Notes under the pieces: model-generated
Told to the model about the DNA's origin: nothing
Seen by the model: only the letters and a program-made list of their open reading frames with translations
The model's database searches: none
NCBI RefSeq assembly: GCF_900106515.1
Contig: NZ_FNWF01000003.1
Coordinates: forward strand, 930,001-994,000
DNA: 64,000 nt
Source: Peptoniphilus lacydonensis
GTDB lineage: Bacteria; Bacillota; Clostridia; Tissierellales; Peptoniphilaceae
Direction of reading: 5' to 3'
Translations under genes and position numbers: made by a program
Shown: one piece after another, positions 1-8,599 of the stretch
Layout of the letters: every line of letters starts with the position of its first letter
How positions within the stretch are numbered: position 1 is the first letter of the stretch

Positions 1-87
1 AATGACTACTCTTATTTTTCTAAAGCTTTCAAGGAGATTTATGAACTTAGTCCAAAGGATTATAGAGATAGAAAAATTAAATCATAA
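1..87 (+). CDS. AraC-type regulator, C-terminal fragment
   Basis: The window opens inside a reading frame of 28 residues that ends at a TAA. The residues include YFSKAFKEIYELSPKDYR, which fits the last recognition helix and the conserved proline region of an AraC/XylS helix-turn-helix domain. Everything upstream lies outside the window, so ligand and targets cannot be judged. It reads in the same direction as mgtE but a separate promoter follows it. Confidence 0.6.
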   Translation, partial: NDYSYFSKAFKEIYELSPKDYRDRKIKS

Positions 88-110
88 GGTTTTTTGTTAA
101 AAAGCTTTAA

Positions 111-139
111 TTGTTCTGCAAAAAATTTTATGTTAGAAT
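111..139 (+). promoter_or_regulatory. Predicted sigma-A promoter of the mgtE leader
   Basis: TTGTTC (111-116) and TAGAAT (134-139) are separated by 17 bases. Transcription would start near 146, only a few bases before the ribosome binding site of the leader ORF at 161. Confidence 0.5.
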
Positions 140-160
140 TAAAAATATGGAGGTGTTTAC

Positions 161-247
161 ATGGATACCAGTCGACCCTGGAAAATTATTTGTGTAAGAA
201 GTCTAAGTGATAAGGAATTATTTTTAGAAGATTTATTTATAAGATAA
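161..247 (+). CDS. Putative 28-residue leader peptide upstream of mgtE
   Basis: An ATG follows a strong AGGTG-containing ribosome binding site (149-155) and opens a 28-codon frame beginning MDTSRPWKIICVR and ending LFLEDLFIR. It lies between a good promoter and an intrinsic terminator that precedes mgtE. I do not recognise the peptide family. Its position, its very short 5' UTR, and the antiterminator-like segment inside its codons 15-19 suggest a regulatory leader peptide, comparable in concept to MgtL of mgtA in enterobacteria, rather than a functional protein. It is too short to be judged by sequence alone. Confidence 0.5.
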   Translation: MDTSRPWKIICVRSLSDKELFLEDLFIR

Positions 248-278
248 GTCTATTTAATTATGCCTCTTTACCGCTTAG
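203..278 (+). promoter_or_regulatory. Predicted antiterminator pairing (203-215 with 266-278)
   Basis: Segment CTAAGTGATAAGG at 203-215, inside the leader ORF, can pair with CTTTACCGCTTAG at 266-278: ten Watson-Crick pairs, two G-U pairs and one A-C mismatch. This would sequester the 5' arm of the terminator at 270-291. A ribosome completing the leader ORF (stop 245-247) would release or cover 203-215 and favour the terminator; early stalling or drop-off would favour the antiterminator. Hand-drawn pairing only. Confidence 0.45.
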
Positions 279-291
279 ATAAGCGGTTTTT
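270..291 (+). terminator. Intrinsic terminator / attenuator before mgtE
   Basis: ACCGCTTA (270-277) and TAAGCGGT (280-287) form a hairpin followed by a T run to 291. It sits between the leader ORF and the mgtE ribosome binding site, so mgtE transcription must pass it. Confidence 0.75.
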
Positions 292-312
292 GTGCCAATT
301 AGGAGGTATGAT

Positions 313-1641
313 GTGAAAAAATATGATGTAGAAAAATTAAAAGAGCTTCAAAATGAAATTAATAGAATGGATCCTGTTGATATTGCAGAAAATCTTGAAG
401 AGCTTCCAAAAGAAGAAGTTGCCATTTGGATAAAACTTTTGAACAAGGATCTTTTGGCAGATGCTTTTTCACTTTTGCCAAGAGATAAAAAAATTGAGAT
501 AATGGGTTCTCTTTCAGAAGAAAGGATTATGACTCTTATGAAAGACTTGGAAGAAGATGAACTTGTAGATACACTTCAAGAACTTCCGGCCAATATGGTA
601 AGAAAATTAATGGATCATTTTATTGAAGCTGAAAGAAGACCTATAATAAATGAACTATTAGGCTATCCAAAGGAATCTGTTGGTTCTATTATGTCAGTTG
701 GATTTATTTTTGTGAAGAGCAGTGCAAGTCCAGTGGAAGCACTAGAAAAGATAATTCACTCAGATTTAGACGCAGATAGACTTGAACAAGTTTGGGTTAC
801 AAATAGTTCACTTGTTTTGATAGGTTATGTAAACTTAGCAGACCTCATTCGTAATAAAAATAAAAGTGACAAAGTAGAAGACTTTATGAATTCAGTGAAT
901 TTTAGTGTCTATGCAACAGATGACCAAGAAGTAGTTGCAAAACTTGCGCACAGATATGATTTGTCAGAAATTCCCGTAACAGATTCAGAGGGAAGACTTG
1001 TGGGAATTGTTCCAGTTGAGTGGGCAATCGATGTAATGCATGATGAATATGACGAAGACCTTGGAAATATTCATGGTATTAGCGATTCTTCTTCAGAACA
1101 CTATTGGGATAAGTCAGTTTTTGAACTAGCAAAGAATAGGACTATGTGGCTTATAATTTGTCTTGTCACAGCAACTTTTACGAGTTTTATTATAAAGAGA
1201 TATGAATCACTTTTAGCGACAAGTGTTGCCCTTGCAGCATACATTCCAATGCTAATGGATTCAGGTGGAAACGCAGGGACACAATCATCAACAACAATTA
1301 TAAGAGGACTTTATACAGGAGAAATAGAATTCAAAGAATTTTTGAGCGTAATGTTTAAAGAATTTAGAATAGGAATACTTGTTGGACTTGCTCTTGTAAT
1401 AGTAAATATAGTTAGAATGTCTATACTTGATGATGTAAGTATTGGAGTTACCATGACAGTTTCTTTGACACTTTTAACGACGATAATACTTTCTAAAATG
1501 ATTGGAGGAATACTACCTTTAATTGCAGAAAAATTAAAAGTAGATCCAACAATTATGGCAGGGCCACTTATCACGACAATAGTAGACACATTGGTGTTAT
1601 TTGTATATTTTGAAATAGCAACAGTTCTAATTGGAGTTTAA
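313..1641 (+). CDS. mgtE: MgtE-family magnesium channel/transporter
   Basis: The 442-residue product has the usual MgtE layout: an N-terminal helical MgtE_N domain rich in acidic residues (about 15-110), two CBS domains (about 120-245) and a C-terminal membrane domain with about five helices. The signature DSGGNAGTQSS follows the first membrane helix region near residue 315. MgtE is a homodimeric Mg2+ channel gated by Mg2+ bound to the cytosolic domains. I chose the GTG at 313 because AGGAGGT lies at 301-307; an in-frame GTG at 292 would overlap both the terminator and that binding site. Expression is probably controlled by the upstream leader peptide and attenuator. Family assignment is firm. 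Confidence 0.93.
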   Translation: MKKYDVEKLKELQNEINRMDPVDIAENLEELPKEEVAIWIKLLNKDLLADAFSLLPRDKKIEIMGSLSEERIMTLMKDLEEDELVDTLQELPANMVRKLMDHFIEAERRPIINELLGYPKESVGSIMSVGFIFVKSSASPVEALEKIIHSDLDADRLEQVWVTNSSLVLIGYVNLADLIRNKNKSDKVEDFMNSVNFSVYATDDQEVVAKLAHRYDLSEIPVTDSEGRLVGIVPVEWAIDVMHDEYDEDLGNIHGISDSSSEHYWDKSVFELAKNRTMWLIICLVTATFTSFIIKRYESLLATSVALAAYIPMLMDSGGNAGTQSSTTIIRGLYTGEIEFKEFLSVMFKEFRIGILVGLALVIVNIVRMSILDDVSIGVTMTVSLTLLTTIILSKMIGGILPLIAEKLKVDPTIMAGPLITTIVDTLVLFVYFEIATVLIGV

Positions 1642-1678
1642 AATTTAATAAATTAAAGGCATTGGAAAGATAATTTAT

Positions 1679-1714
1679 AAAAAAGGGGAAGACTGAATTT
1701 TAGTTCTTCCCTTT
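1679..1714 (-). terminator. Intrinsic terminator of the lipoprotein gene
   Basis: Read on the minus strand, AAAGGGAAGA and TCTTCCCCTTT form a stem with one bulge, followed by six T residues at 1684-1679. It lies between convergent mgtE and the lipoprotein gene and may serve both. Confidence 0.6.
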
Positions 1715-2153
1715 AATTATTTATAAAATTTCTTAAGCTTTCTTCGTTTTCTGATATTTTGTCAAGACTCATATTTTCTTTTTGGAGTTTTTCTTCTACT
1801 TCAGATCGAGTAAATGTAAAAATTTCTTTTTCCTCTTCATCTACATAGTATAAGTTGGCTAAGTTTTTTATTAAGGAAAGTGTTGTGGCTGCATTTTTAA
1901 AAAGTTCTTCTTTTTTTATGTCATTATAATTTTTGCAGAAGACTTTTAACCCATAAGGCTCTTTTTCCGATAGTATTTTAATTTCTCCCGGTTCAAAATT
2001 TTTGGGATATTTTTGTTTATAAACTATTTGAGATACTTTTGAGTTGTCACCTACATAATCCGTCTTGAAATCGTAAAGTACTTCTTCTTTTTTGCTACAT
2101 CCAGAAAATATAACAATAGATATCAAAATAAAAGAAATTAATAGTTTCTTCAA
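1713..2153 (-). CDS. Predicted lipoprotein, possibly DUF4825-type
   Basis: The 146-residue protein starts with a lysine-containing n-region, a hydrophobic stretch (residues 4-17) and the lipobox FSGC at 16-19, so it should be lipid-anchored on the outer face of the membrane. The mature part is hydrophilic; segments such as FKTDYVGDNSKVSQIV and EPYGLKVF resemble, from memory, DUF4825 domains of Firmicutes lipoproteins. The C-terminus is acidic and probably helical. The ribosome binding site GGAGGT lies just upstream of the start. It appears monocistronic, flanked by terminators. Function is unknown. Confidence 0.75.
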   Translation of the reverse strand: MKKLLISFILISIVIFSGCSKKEEVLYDFKTDYVGDNSKVSQIVYKQKYPKNFEPGEIKILSEKEPYGLKVFCKNYNDIKKEELFKNAATTLSLIKNLANLYYVDEEEKEIFTFTRSEVEEKLQKENMSLDKISENEESLRNFINN

Positions 2154-2185
2154 AGTTATATTACCTCCTTAGTTTATTTTAACAA

Positions 2186-2212
2186 AAAATAAAAAGTCAA
2201 AAGGACTTTTTA
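2186..2212 (-). terminator. Intrinsic terminator downstream of surE
   Basis: On the minus strand AAAAAGTC and GACTTTTT enclose a short loop and are followed by a T-rich tail (ATTTTTTG). It is about 100 bases beyond the surE stop and would end the walR-surE operon. Confidence 0.55.
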
Positions 2213-2313
2213 AATTCATTTATTTTACATAAAAGTTTTGAGAAAAGTCTAAAAGATTAGAACACTTAAAAAGTTAGAGTAAATTTGTAATCCAAAAAAC
2301 TCACGCTAAATAA

Positions 2314-3060
2314 CTACTTAAGTATTTCTTTTAATTCATTTATAAGGGTTAAATTTGTTACATCATATAGAAGTGGGCTTACTGTTGCGTAATTTTGTCC
2401 CAAATAATAAACGTCGGAATCTTTGGCGTTGTTTTCTTTTGGGAATCCCTTTAACTTCATGTTGTATCCTTCCCCTTCTTCAGAAATGTCGTAGATACTC
2501 ATGACATCGGCACCAACTTTGCAAACTTTAATTCCCTTTAATTCTTCGTAGTCAAGGTAAGGAACATTTATATTTAAAACTTGAAGTCTTTTTAAATCAT
2601 CTAATTTGTTAAAAACATCTATTGCAACTTTTGCAGCTGTTTCAAATTTAGAATGACCCTTTACCCATTGTGATGATATTGCAATTGATGGTATATTAAA
2701 TAAATTTGCCTCTATGGCGGCAGAAACTGTTCCAGAATAAAGAACGTTTGTTGCAGTATTAAATCCAGAATTAATTCCTGAGAAACAAAAATCAAAGTCT
2801 TCTTCTAATAGGTGAACTGCAGCCCTCACGCAGTCTGCTGGCGTTCCATAAACACAAAGGCTTCTTACATTATGAAGTCCATCTAGTTTTGCATCTTGCA
2901 CAATTAGTGGACTTTTAAAAGTAATGGCGTGAGATTTGCCAGAGTTTTCTACATTTGGTGCTGCAATTGTAACCTTATGTCCCTCAGAAATTAGTGTTTT
3001 TGCAAGAATTTCTATTCCTTCAGCATTTATTCCGTCGTCATTTGTAACTAGTATATTCAA
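2314..3060 (-). CDS. surE: 5'/3'-nucleotidase SurE
   Basis: A 248-residue SurE-family phosphatase, which dephosphorylates nucleoside monophosphates (and in some species polyphosphate) using a divalent metal. The metal-binding DDG motif is in ILVTNDDGINAEG at the N-terminus, and SGINSGFNTATNVLYSGT carries the conserved active-site asparagine and serine region. I set the start at the TTG at 3060, behind AAAGGGGGAAA; the longer frame would overlap walJ and add 24 residues not found in the family. It is the last gene of the walRK operon, 13 bases after walJ. Confidence 0.92.
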   Translation of the reverse strand: MNILVTNDDGINAEGIEILAKTLISEGHKVTIAAPNVENSGKSHAITFKSPLIVQDAKLDGLHNVRSLCVYGTPADCVRAAVHLLEEDFDFCFSGINSGFNTATNVLYSGTVSAAIEANLFNIPSIAISSQWVKGHSKFETAAKVAIDVFNKLDDLKRLQVLNINVPYLDYEELKGIKVCKVGADVMSIYDISEEGEGYNMKLKGFPKENNAKDSDVYYLGQNYATVSPLLYDVTNLTLINELKEILK

Positions 3061-3073
3061 AAAATTTCCCCCT

Positions 3074-3859
3074 TTAAATTTCAAAAACTTCTGATGGCAA
3101 AAATCTTGGTGCGACATCAATTGTGTAATCAATATTTTCTTCTTTATGAGATGATAAAAGCATGTTATTAATTGTATTTAGTGCAACTTCTGGCAAGTTG
3201 TTGTCAGATGATAGATGTCCCAAGATAATTTTTTCTTTTTTCTTTTTCAAAATCATAGAGAGAACTTCTGCTGCATTTTCATTTGAGAGATGACCCTTAG
3301 TTGAAAGTATCCTTTGTTTTGTGGCGAAGGGATAGGTTCCATTTAAAAGCATATCAACATCGTGATTGGATTCAAGATAGAATAAATTTGAATTTTCCAT
3401 TTTTTCCATTGCGCTGCTATTTACCCAACCTGTATCTGTTAAAATTGAGATTTTTTTATTACCTTTTATTACAAAACCACAGCCGTCTTGACAGTCATGA
3501 AAAGTGTGAATTGGCAAGATTTCAAGGTCTTTAAATGTAAAATTTTTTCCGTTTTCGAAAATAAAAGTATTTTTTGGATCCAGTTTTTTTACTGTGGGAA
3601 GTATGGCATCTAGTGTCATCATATTTGAAAAAACTTTTAGGTTATGTCTTCTAGATAAAACTCCCACAGATTTTATGTGGTCAATGTGTTCGTGCGTGAC
3701 AAAAATTGCATCAAGTTCACTTGCATCTACACCAATTTTTTGCAAATTTTCTTCAATTTTTTTGCCTGAAAGTCCTGCATCTATAATAATTTTTGTATCT
3801 TTATATTCAATATATTGGCAGTTGCCACTAGAGCCACTTGCCAATGAGCAAAATTTCAT
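3074..3859 (-). CDS. walJ: WalJ/YycJ metallo-beta-lactamase-fold hydrolase
   Basis: The 261-residue protein has the MBL-fold signature THEHIDHIKSVG (HxHxDH, two-metal site), an early ASGSSGNC motif, and later HDC and LGHLSSDN metal-ligand segments typical of the YycJ group. YycJ is commonly the last member of wal operons and is thought to be a 5'-3' exonuclease linked to DNA metabolism and cell-wall homeostasis. The ATG at 3859 follows TTTGGAGG; an in-frame TTG four codons earlier lies inside that binding site. Neighbours yycI and surE lie on the same strand. Confidence 0.9.
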   Translation of the reverse strand: MKFCSLASGSSGNCQYIEYKDTKIIIDAGLSGKKIEENLQKIGVDASELDAIFVTHEHIDHIKSVGVLSRRHNLKVFSNMMTLDAILPTVKKLDPKNTFIFENGKNFTFKDLEILPIHTFHDCQDGCGFVIKGNKKISILTDTGWVNSSAMEKMENSNLFYLESNHDVDMLLNGTYPFATKQRILSTKGHLSNENAAEVLSMILKKKKEKIILGHLSSDNNLPEVALNTINNMLLSSHKEENIDYTIDVAPRFLPSEVFEI

Positions 3860-3906
3860 AAAAACCTCCAAAGATATTCTAACACAGGCTTTAAATTTTG
3901 TTAAGT

Positions 3907-4755
3907 TTAGTAATTGTATAGTACAGTGTACTCTCCATCAGAAAATTTTACTTTCCACGCAGGGATGGCTCTACCCCTTACGGCACGAGTTATATCCTCT
4001 ATATATCCTTGATCTTCTGGATTAAAGTAAAAACAGGTAGTTATTTTTTCAATTGTTTTGTTGTAATAATCGTTGTTGTCAATTAGTGAAAGTAAAAGTC
4101 TTGGGGCAGGAGGTAGATAAATTTTTTGTTCAGATTCATCTAACACGTTTAGCCAAAGCCTATCCATTGAGAGCACACCTCTATTGTCAATTACAAAATT
4201 TGTGTAGGAACTTTCAACAGGTATATTTTCATAAATTTTTGTGTAGTTTAGAATATATTTATCTCCATCTATTGCGTAGTAACTTAGATAAATATCTCTA
4301 TTGTCATATTTTTTATCTAATAAAAATTTTTTTGCAATTTCTTGTGCATCTTCAAGATTTGTAATTTTATATTTATTTTCTTTTATTCTATTTTCATAAA
4401 AGATTCTTCTGTTATTTACGAGATTAATATATTCATCTCCGCGAGAGATTTCTGCAAGGTCTGTACTAGGTCTTACAATTTTTCCATTGCCATTAAAATA
4501 TCTTTCGTTTATGTCTTCTTCTGTTGATGTTTCCAAGGAAACTAGAAGAGAAGGTAATTTTTCTACCTTCCTTGGAATATTTGTGTCAATTTTAATATCT
4601 TTTTCCTCTAAAAGTCCTTCTACTTCCTTTGAAAAGTCCATTCTACTTGATTCATTGCCAAGTCTTATATTATTGTAATTGATGTAGATAAATAAAACAG
4701 CATTGGCAATTAGGAGTGCAATTATTAAAATTTTTTTAATTTTTTTCCAATCCAT
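3907..4755 (-). CDS. yycI: YycI/WalI regulatory membrane protein
   Basis: A 282-residue protein with one N-terminal membrane helix (about residues 8-27) and an extracytoplasmic remainder. In YycI proteins the outside part is built of two YycI-type lobes that, with YycH, bind the sensor kinase WalK and tune its activity through the membrane helices. The tail ends with the conserved-looking RAVRGRAIPAWKVKFSDGEYTVLYNY type beta-strand pattern (not quoted in full). It follows yycH with 5 bases between. Assignment rests on size, topology and position between yycH and walJ. Confidence 0.85.
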   Translation of the reverse strand: MDWKKIKKILIIALLIANAVLFIYINYNNIRLGNESSRMDFSKEVEGLLEEKDIKIDTNIPRKVEKLPSLLVSLETSTEEDINERYFNGNGKIVRPSTDLAEISRGDEYINLVNNRRIFYENRIKENKYKITNLEDAQEIAKKFLLDKKYDNRDIYLSYYAIDGDKYILNYTKIYENIPVESSYTNFVIDNRGVLSMDRLWLNVLDESEQKIYLPPAPRLLLSLIDNNDYYNKTIEKITTCFYFNPEDQGYIEDITRAVRGRAIPAWKVKFSDGEYTVLYNY

Positions 4756-4760
4756 AATAT

Positions 4761-6104
4761 CTACCTTACCATCATTAATTTTCCGTCTTCGGTGTTGAAA
4801 TAATAAATGTTATCCATGTAGGACATTTCATATACTAACATTGGCTCTTCTGTTTCAAATTTATTGAAGCTTAAATAGACGAGATTTAAGCTATCTATAT
4901 TTTTTAAAATATCCATTGCAGATTTGTAAGAAAATAATTTTTTGTTTTTATTTAAAATTCTGTGAATATCTGTTAAATAAATTTTTTCCTTTTTGTAAAT
5001 TGGATTGTCATCTTTTCTAATATAATATTCTCTATAATTTTTTACAAATTCAGAATACACATCAATTTCAATAAAGCTATGTTCCTTTGAAGGCAAAACT
5101 AATGGGATTTGTCCGTCTTTTAAATTAAAGAAGAACCTGTATCCTAAATTTTTATTGTATTCAATTGGTTCAATTTTTTCTAAATATATCCCGCTACTTA
5201 TACCTGCTTTTTGTGCAATAAATTCAACCGCTTGGTCCAAGGATTTATTTAAATTCCTCATTTTAGAATCAAAAAGAGATTCCAAGGAATATTCTATTAT
5301 TCCATCGCGAGAAAGAGATAAGTACTCATTTTCATATATATAAGTGTTTTTTCCATCGGCAGAAAGTTCTCTCATAAAATCTGAATCTACATTTAAAAAT
5401 CTTTCGGCTAAGGCATTTTTTTTATCATCTTCCAAATTGTAAAGGCCAGAAATATAAGAAACTTTTTGCAAAGATATATAATTTTCAGAAGGAATATATA
5501 TATCTTTTTTTATCCCATAGGCTTCATAGAAATTTACTGCGTGAAGTCCCTTTTCTCTTACTTTATTCAAAATTTCGTCGATTTGAAAATCAACTTTTAT
5601 GTCAATTAATTTATAAAAATTTTTGCTCCCAGAGATGTAAATTTCACCTTTATCAGAAATGTAAATGGAGTCTACACTTAAATTAATTTCGTTGCTATTT
5701 CTATTATCGCCAATTAAATTTACAAAAACAGAACCAGAAAGAGGAGAATTAAATTTAAAAACAATGGATCTTTGACTTTGCAGATTTAAATATTCATCTA
5801 TGCTTATGACTTTTAAATTTTCTGAAGTAGCATTTTGGAGTTTTTTAGAAATACTTTCTGCAGTTATCTTCCAAAATTCTGATGTGTCAGATGTCATAAA
5901 GTGTTCTCTTTCTGAAAAGTTTGCAATAATTCTCTGTGGAGTTAATATTTCTTGTAAAAACTCATTTGCATTGAAATTACTTTTTGGGTTTTCATCTGTG
6001 GTACTAAAGGAGAGCCATAAATTTTTGGACTGAATAACTAGAAGAATTATCAAAAAAAATATTAGAAAAGTGGATAAAGATTTTTTATTTTTTTCCATCT
6101 TCAT
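4761..6104 (-). CDS. yycH: YycH/WalH regulatory membrane protein
   Basis: A 447-residue protein with a single N-terminal membrane helix (about residues 8-28) and a large extracytoplasmic domain, the YycH pattern. It should form a complex with YycI and WalK. I chose the ATG at 6104, preceded by AGGA six bases upstream; a second in-frame ATG is at 6098. The start overlaps the walK 3' end by 20 bases, implying coupled translation. The sequence is divergent, so position in the operon supports the call as much as the residues do. Confidence 0.82.
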   Translation of the reverse strand: MKMEKNKKSLSTFLIFFLIILLVIQSKNLWLSFSTTDENPKSNFNANEFLQEILTPQRIIANFSEREHFMTSDTSEFWKITAESISKKLQNATSENLKVISIDEYLNLQSQRSIVFKFNSPLSGSVFVNLIGDNRNSNEINLSVDSIYISDKGEIYISGSKNFYKLIDIKVDFQIDEILNKVREKGLHAVNFYEAYGIKKDIYIPSENYISLQKVSYISGLYNLEDDKKNALAERFLNVDSDFMRELSADGKNTYIYENEYLSLSRDGIIEYSLESLFDSKMRNLNKSLDQAVEFIAQKAGISSGIYLEKIEPIEYNKNLGYRFFFNLKDGQIPLVLPSKEHSFIEIDVYSEFVKNYREYYIRKDDNPIYKKEKIYLTDIHRILNKNKKLFSYKSAMDILKNIDSLNLVYLSFNKFETEEPMLVYEMSYMDNIYYFNTEDGKLMMVR

Positions 6105-7881
6105 CACCAGTCCTAAATAAAAGAGTGACAGTTGTTCCTTCGCCAAATTTTGAATCTAATTTTAAATTTCCACCCAAAAGTTTTATCATTTCATTTGCAA
6201 TAGAAAGCCCAAGTCCAGTGCCGCCCATGGCTCTACTTCTTCCTTTTTCAACTCTGTAAAATCTTTCTGTTATTCGAGGAAGATCTTCTTCTGGGATTCC
6301 TATACCATTATCAGATATTTTTATTTCAACAAAGTCATCTACATTTTTTGCAAGAATAGAGATTTTTCCATTTTCAGGAGTGTACTTACAAGAATTAGAA
6401 ATAATATTTGTAAGGATTTGATCGGCTCCATTTCTATCTGCATAAATGTCATTTATATCCATGGCAATATTAAATTCTATTTTGTGATTCTTGCTAGAAA
6501 TTAAAATTGATTGCGACTCAATTGCTTCGTCTATAAATTCATAAGTGTCAAATTTTGAAAAACTCAAATTATTCCTATTGTAATCAATGTTTGAAAGAGA
6601 TAAAAGATCTGTTACAATCCTAGACATTCTAGAATTTTCTCTGTCTATCACTCTTAAAAATTTCTTTTCAGATTCATCGTCAAGCTCACTTTCCAAGAGA
6701 GTTTCTGTGTATGATTTAATAGTTGTTATTGGAGTTTTAAGCTCGTGGCTTACATTTGCAACAAATTCTTTTCTCATAATATCAAGAAGGTGTTCTTTGT
6801 TGACATCTTGTAACACAATAATAAGCCCAGAATTTACAAAGGCATCTGATTTATAGGGAGCATATTTAATTTTATAAAAATTATCTCCAATTTTTGTCAA
6901 TTCTTCGCCCTTTAAACTTTCTTCATTTTTGTAATCTACATTGTATAAATTAATACTTTTTAAATTGATTTCTCTATTAAAATCTTTTTCAGAAATGTTT
7001 AAAATTTTCTTTGCAATGGAGTTTGCGTGAATAAGCCTGTTTTTTCTGTCAATTGCAATTACACCTTCTGCCATGTAATTAAAAATTGTGTCAAGCTTAG
7101 ATTTTTCAAGATCCATTTTTTCAATAGTTTCACGAAGTTCTTTAGTTAAAAAATTAAAAGTTTTTCCAAGTTCGCCAATTTCATCGTCACTTTTAATCTC
7201 AACACTTTGATTGAAATTTCCTTTTGCCATAGCCCTTGTTTTTTTAGTGAGGGCTCTAATTGGATCTGTGATAGAATTGGCAATAAAGTATCCAAGAATT
7301 GAAGTTACAATAAGAGAAATTAAAGTTGCGTAAGTGATTATGACCTTTGAGTCGTCAATGACAGAATAAATTGAATTTAAATTTCTAGTCACATAGATTA
7401 TAGCAAGGATCTTTCCGTCACCAGATAAAATTGGTCTTGTAATGTGTTTTTCTACATTTTTTTCATTTTTGTATTCCACAATTTTTTCACGACTTTTTCC
7501 ATTAATTGTGTCCATGACAAGTTTTGGCTCAATATATTTAAACCCATAGGCACTTTTTAAATCTTTATAAGAAATATTTTTTGTGCTTGCGATAATTTTG
7601 GGATTTTTTTCTGCAGATATAATATAGGCAGATTCTTCACTGGAAATACCCCAGTCTTTTAGAGTTTCATCAAGCTGGGGTAGTGTATCATAATTATTAT
7701 TTTTAAAAAAAGCAGATGTTGTAGTTGCAAGGGTGTCCATAGTTTTAATCATAGAAGTAGTTGCAGTTTCCACTTGTACCCTTTCAAGTCTATCTATTAT
7801 AAAGGAAGAAGCTATAAACATTGATATTAAAACGAGTACGACATAAATTAAAATAAATCTAGATTTAATACTGTGATTCAT
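6085..7881 (-). CDS. walK: WalK sensor histidine kinase
   Basis: The 598-residue kinase has a first membrane helix (about 9-28), an extracytoplasmic sensor domain (about 30-180), a second helix (about 182-204), HAMP (about 205-257), a PAS domain (about 265-365), a HisKA domain with phospho-acceptor His379 in NVSHELKTP, and a HATPase_c domain with the N box ISNSCKYT, DNGIGI and GTGLGLSIA. WalK senses cell-wall metabolism and phosphorylates WalR. The start overlaps the walR stop by four bases (ATGA), consistent with translational coupling. All catalytic motifs are intact. Confidence 0.95.
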   Translation of the reverse strand: MNHSIKSRFILIYVVLVLISMFIASSFIIDRLERVQVETATTSMIKTMDTLATTTSAFFKNNNYDTLPQLDETLKDWGISSEESAYIISAEKNPKIIASTKNISYKDLKSAYGFKYIEPKLVMDTINGKSREKIVEYKNEKNVEKHITRPILSGDGKILAIIYVTRNLNSIYSVIDDSKVIITYATLISLIVTSILGYFIANSITDPIRALTKKTRAMAKGNFNQSVEIKSDDEIGELGKTFNFLTKELRETIEKMDLEKSKLDTIFNYMAEGVIAIDRKNRLIHANSIAKKILNISEKDFNREINLKSINLYNVDYKNEESLKGEELTKIGDNFYKIKYAPYKSDAFVNSGLIIVLQDVNKEHLLDIMRKEFVANVSHELKTPITTIKSYTETLLESELDDESEKKFLRVIDRENSRMSRIVTDLLSLSNIDYNRNNLSFSKFDTYEFIDEAIESQSILISSKNHKIEFNIAMDINDIYADRNGADQILTNIISNSCKYTPENGKISILAKNVDDFVEIKISDNGIGIPEEDLPRITERFYRVEKGRSRAMGGTGLGLSIANEMIKLLGGNLKLDSKFGEGTTVTLLFRTGDEDGKK

Positions 7882-8585
7882 GAGGATTCACCATTATCTT
7901 GAGCGAATAAATATCCAACTCCTCTTTTTGTCTTAATATATTTGAAGCTTTTGTTTTCATCTTCAATTTTTTCACGAAGTCTTCTAACAGTTACATCCAC
8001 AGTTCTTATATCGCCATAATACTCATATTCCCAAACTTCTTGCAAAAGTTCTTCCCTTGAAAAAACTTTTCCTGGGTGAGATGCCAAAAATTTTAAAAGT
8101 TCAAACTCACGAAGAGTTAGTTCAATTATTTCGCCATTTCTCGAAACTTGATATTTGTTTAAATCAATTTCAAGATCCATTGCATTTAAAATTTTTACAT
8201 CTTCTTCTTTTTTTTCATGAACATCAAATCGACGCAAAACTGCCTTTACTCTTGCAATTAATTCTCTCATGGAGAAAGGTTTTACCACATAGTCATCGGC
8301 GCCAAGTTCAAGGCCCAAAACTTTATCGACCTCATCTTCTCTTGCAGTTAGCATAATTACAGGGACGTCAGAAGACTTTCTTATCTCGCGCAAAGTTTCA
8401 AAACCATTTAATTTTGGCATCATAATATCAAGTAAAATTAAATCGTAGTTATTTTTTTCTACAAGGGCAATTGCACTTTTGCCATTGTTTGCAGTGTCAA
8501 TGACATATCCTTCTTTTTCAAAATTAAATTTTATAATATCAGAAATTGCAGTTTCATCGTCTACTACGAGTATTTTCTCTTCCAT
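7878..8585 (-). CDS. walR: WalR response regulator (OmpR family)
   Basis: The 235-residue regulator has a receiver domain with the acidic pair D9/D10, phospho-acceptor Asp53 in LILLDIMMP, a conserved T81 region (VIMLTARE) and Lys103 (VVKPF), followed by a winged-helix DNA-binding domain ending RGVGYLF. In Firmicutes WalR controls peptidoglycan hydrolases and is usually essential. The ATG follows AAAGGATGG. It is preceded by an Lrp-type gene only 14 bases upstream, so the two may share a transcript. Confidence 0.95.
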   Translation of the reverse strand: MEEKILVVDDETAISDIIKFNFEKEGYVIDTANNGKSAIALVEKNNYDLILLDIMMPKLNGFETLREIRKSSDVPVIMLTAREDEVDKVLGLELGADDYVVKPFSMRELIARVKAVLRRFDVHEKKEEDVKILNAMDLEIDLNKYQVSRNGEIIELTLREFELLKFLASHPGKVFSREELLQEVWEYEYYGDIRTVDVTVRRLREKIEDENKSFKYIKTKRGVGYLFAQDNGESS

Positions 8586-8599
8586 AAAACCATCCTTTG

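Noticed and set aside
140-312. M-box magnesium riboswitch upstream of mgtE
   Set aside because: The leader holds a translated-looking ORF and a simple terminator; the conserved M-box architecture was not recognisable.
292-312. GTG at 292 as mgtE start
   Set aside because: It lies in the terminator tail, and the proper AGGAGGT site lies downstream of it, before the GTG at 313.
3061-3132. Longer SurE N-terminus starting at 3132
   Set aside because: It would overlap walJ, has no binding site, and adds residues absent from the SurE family.
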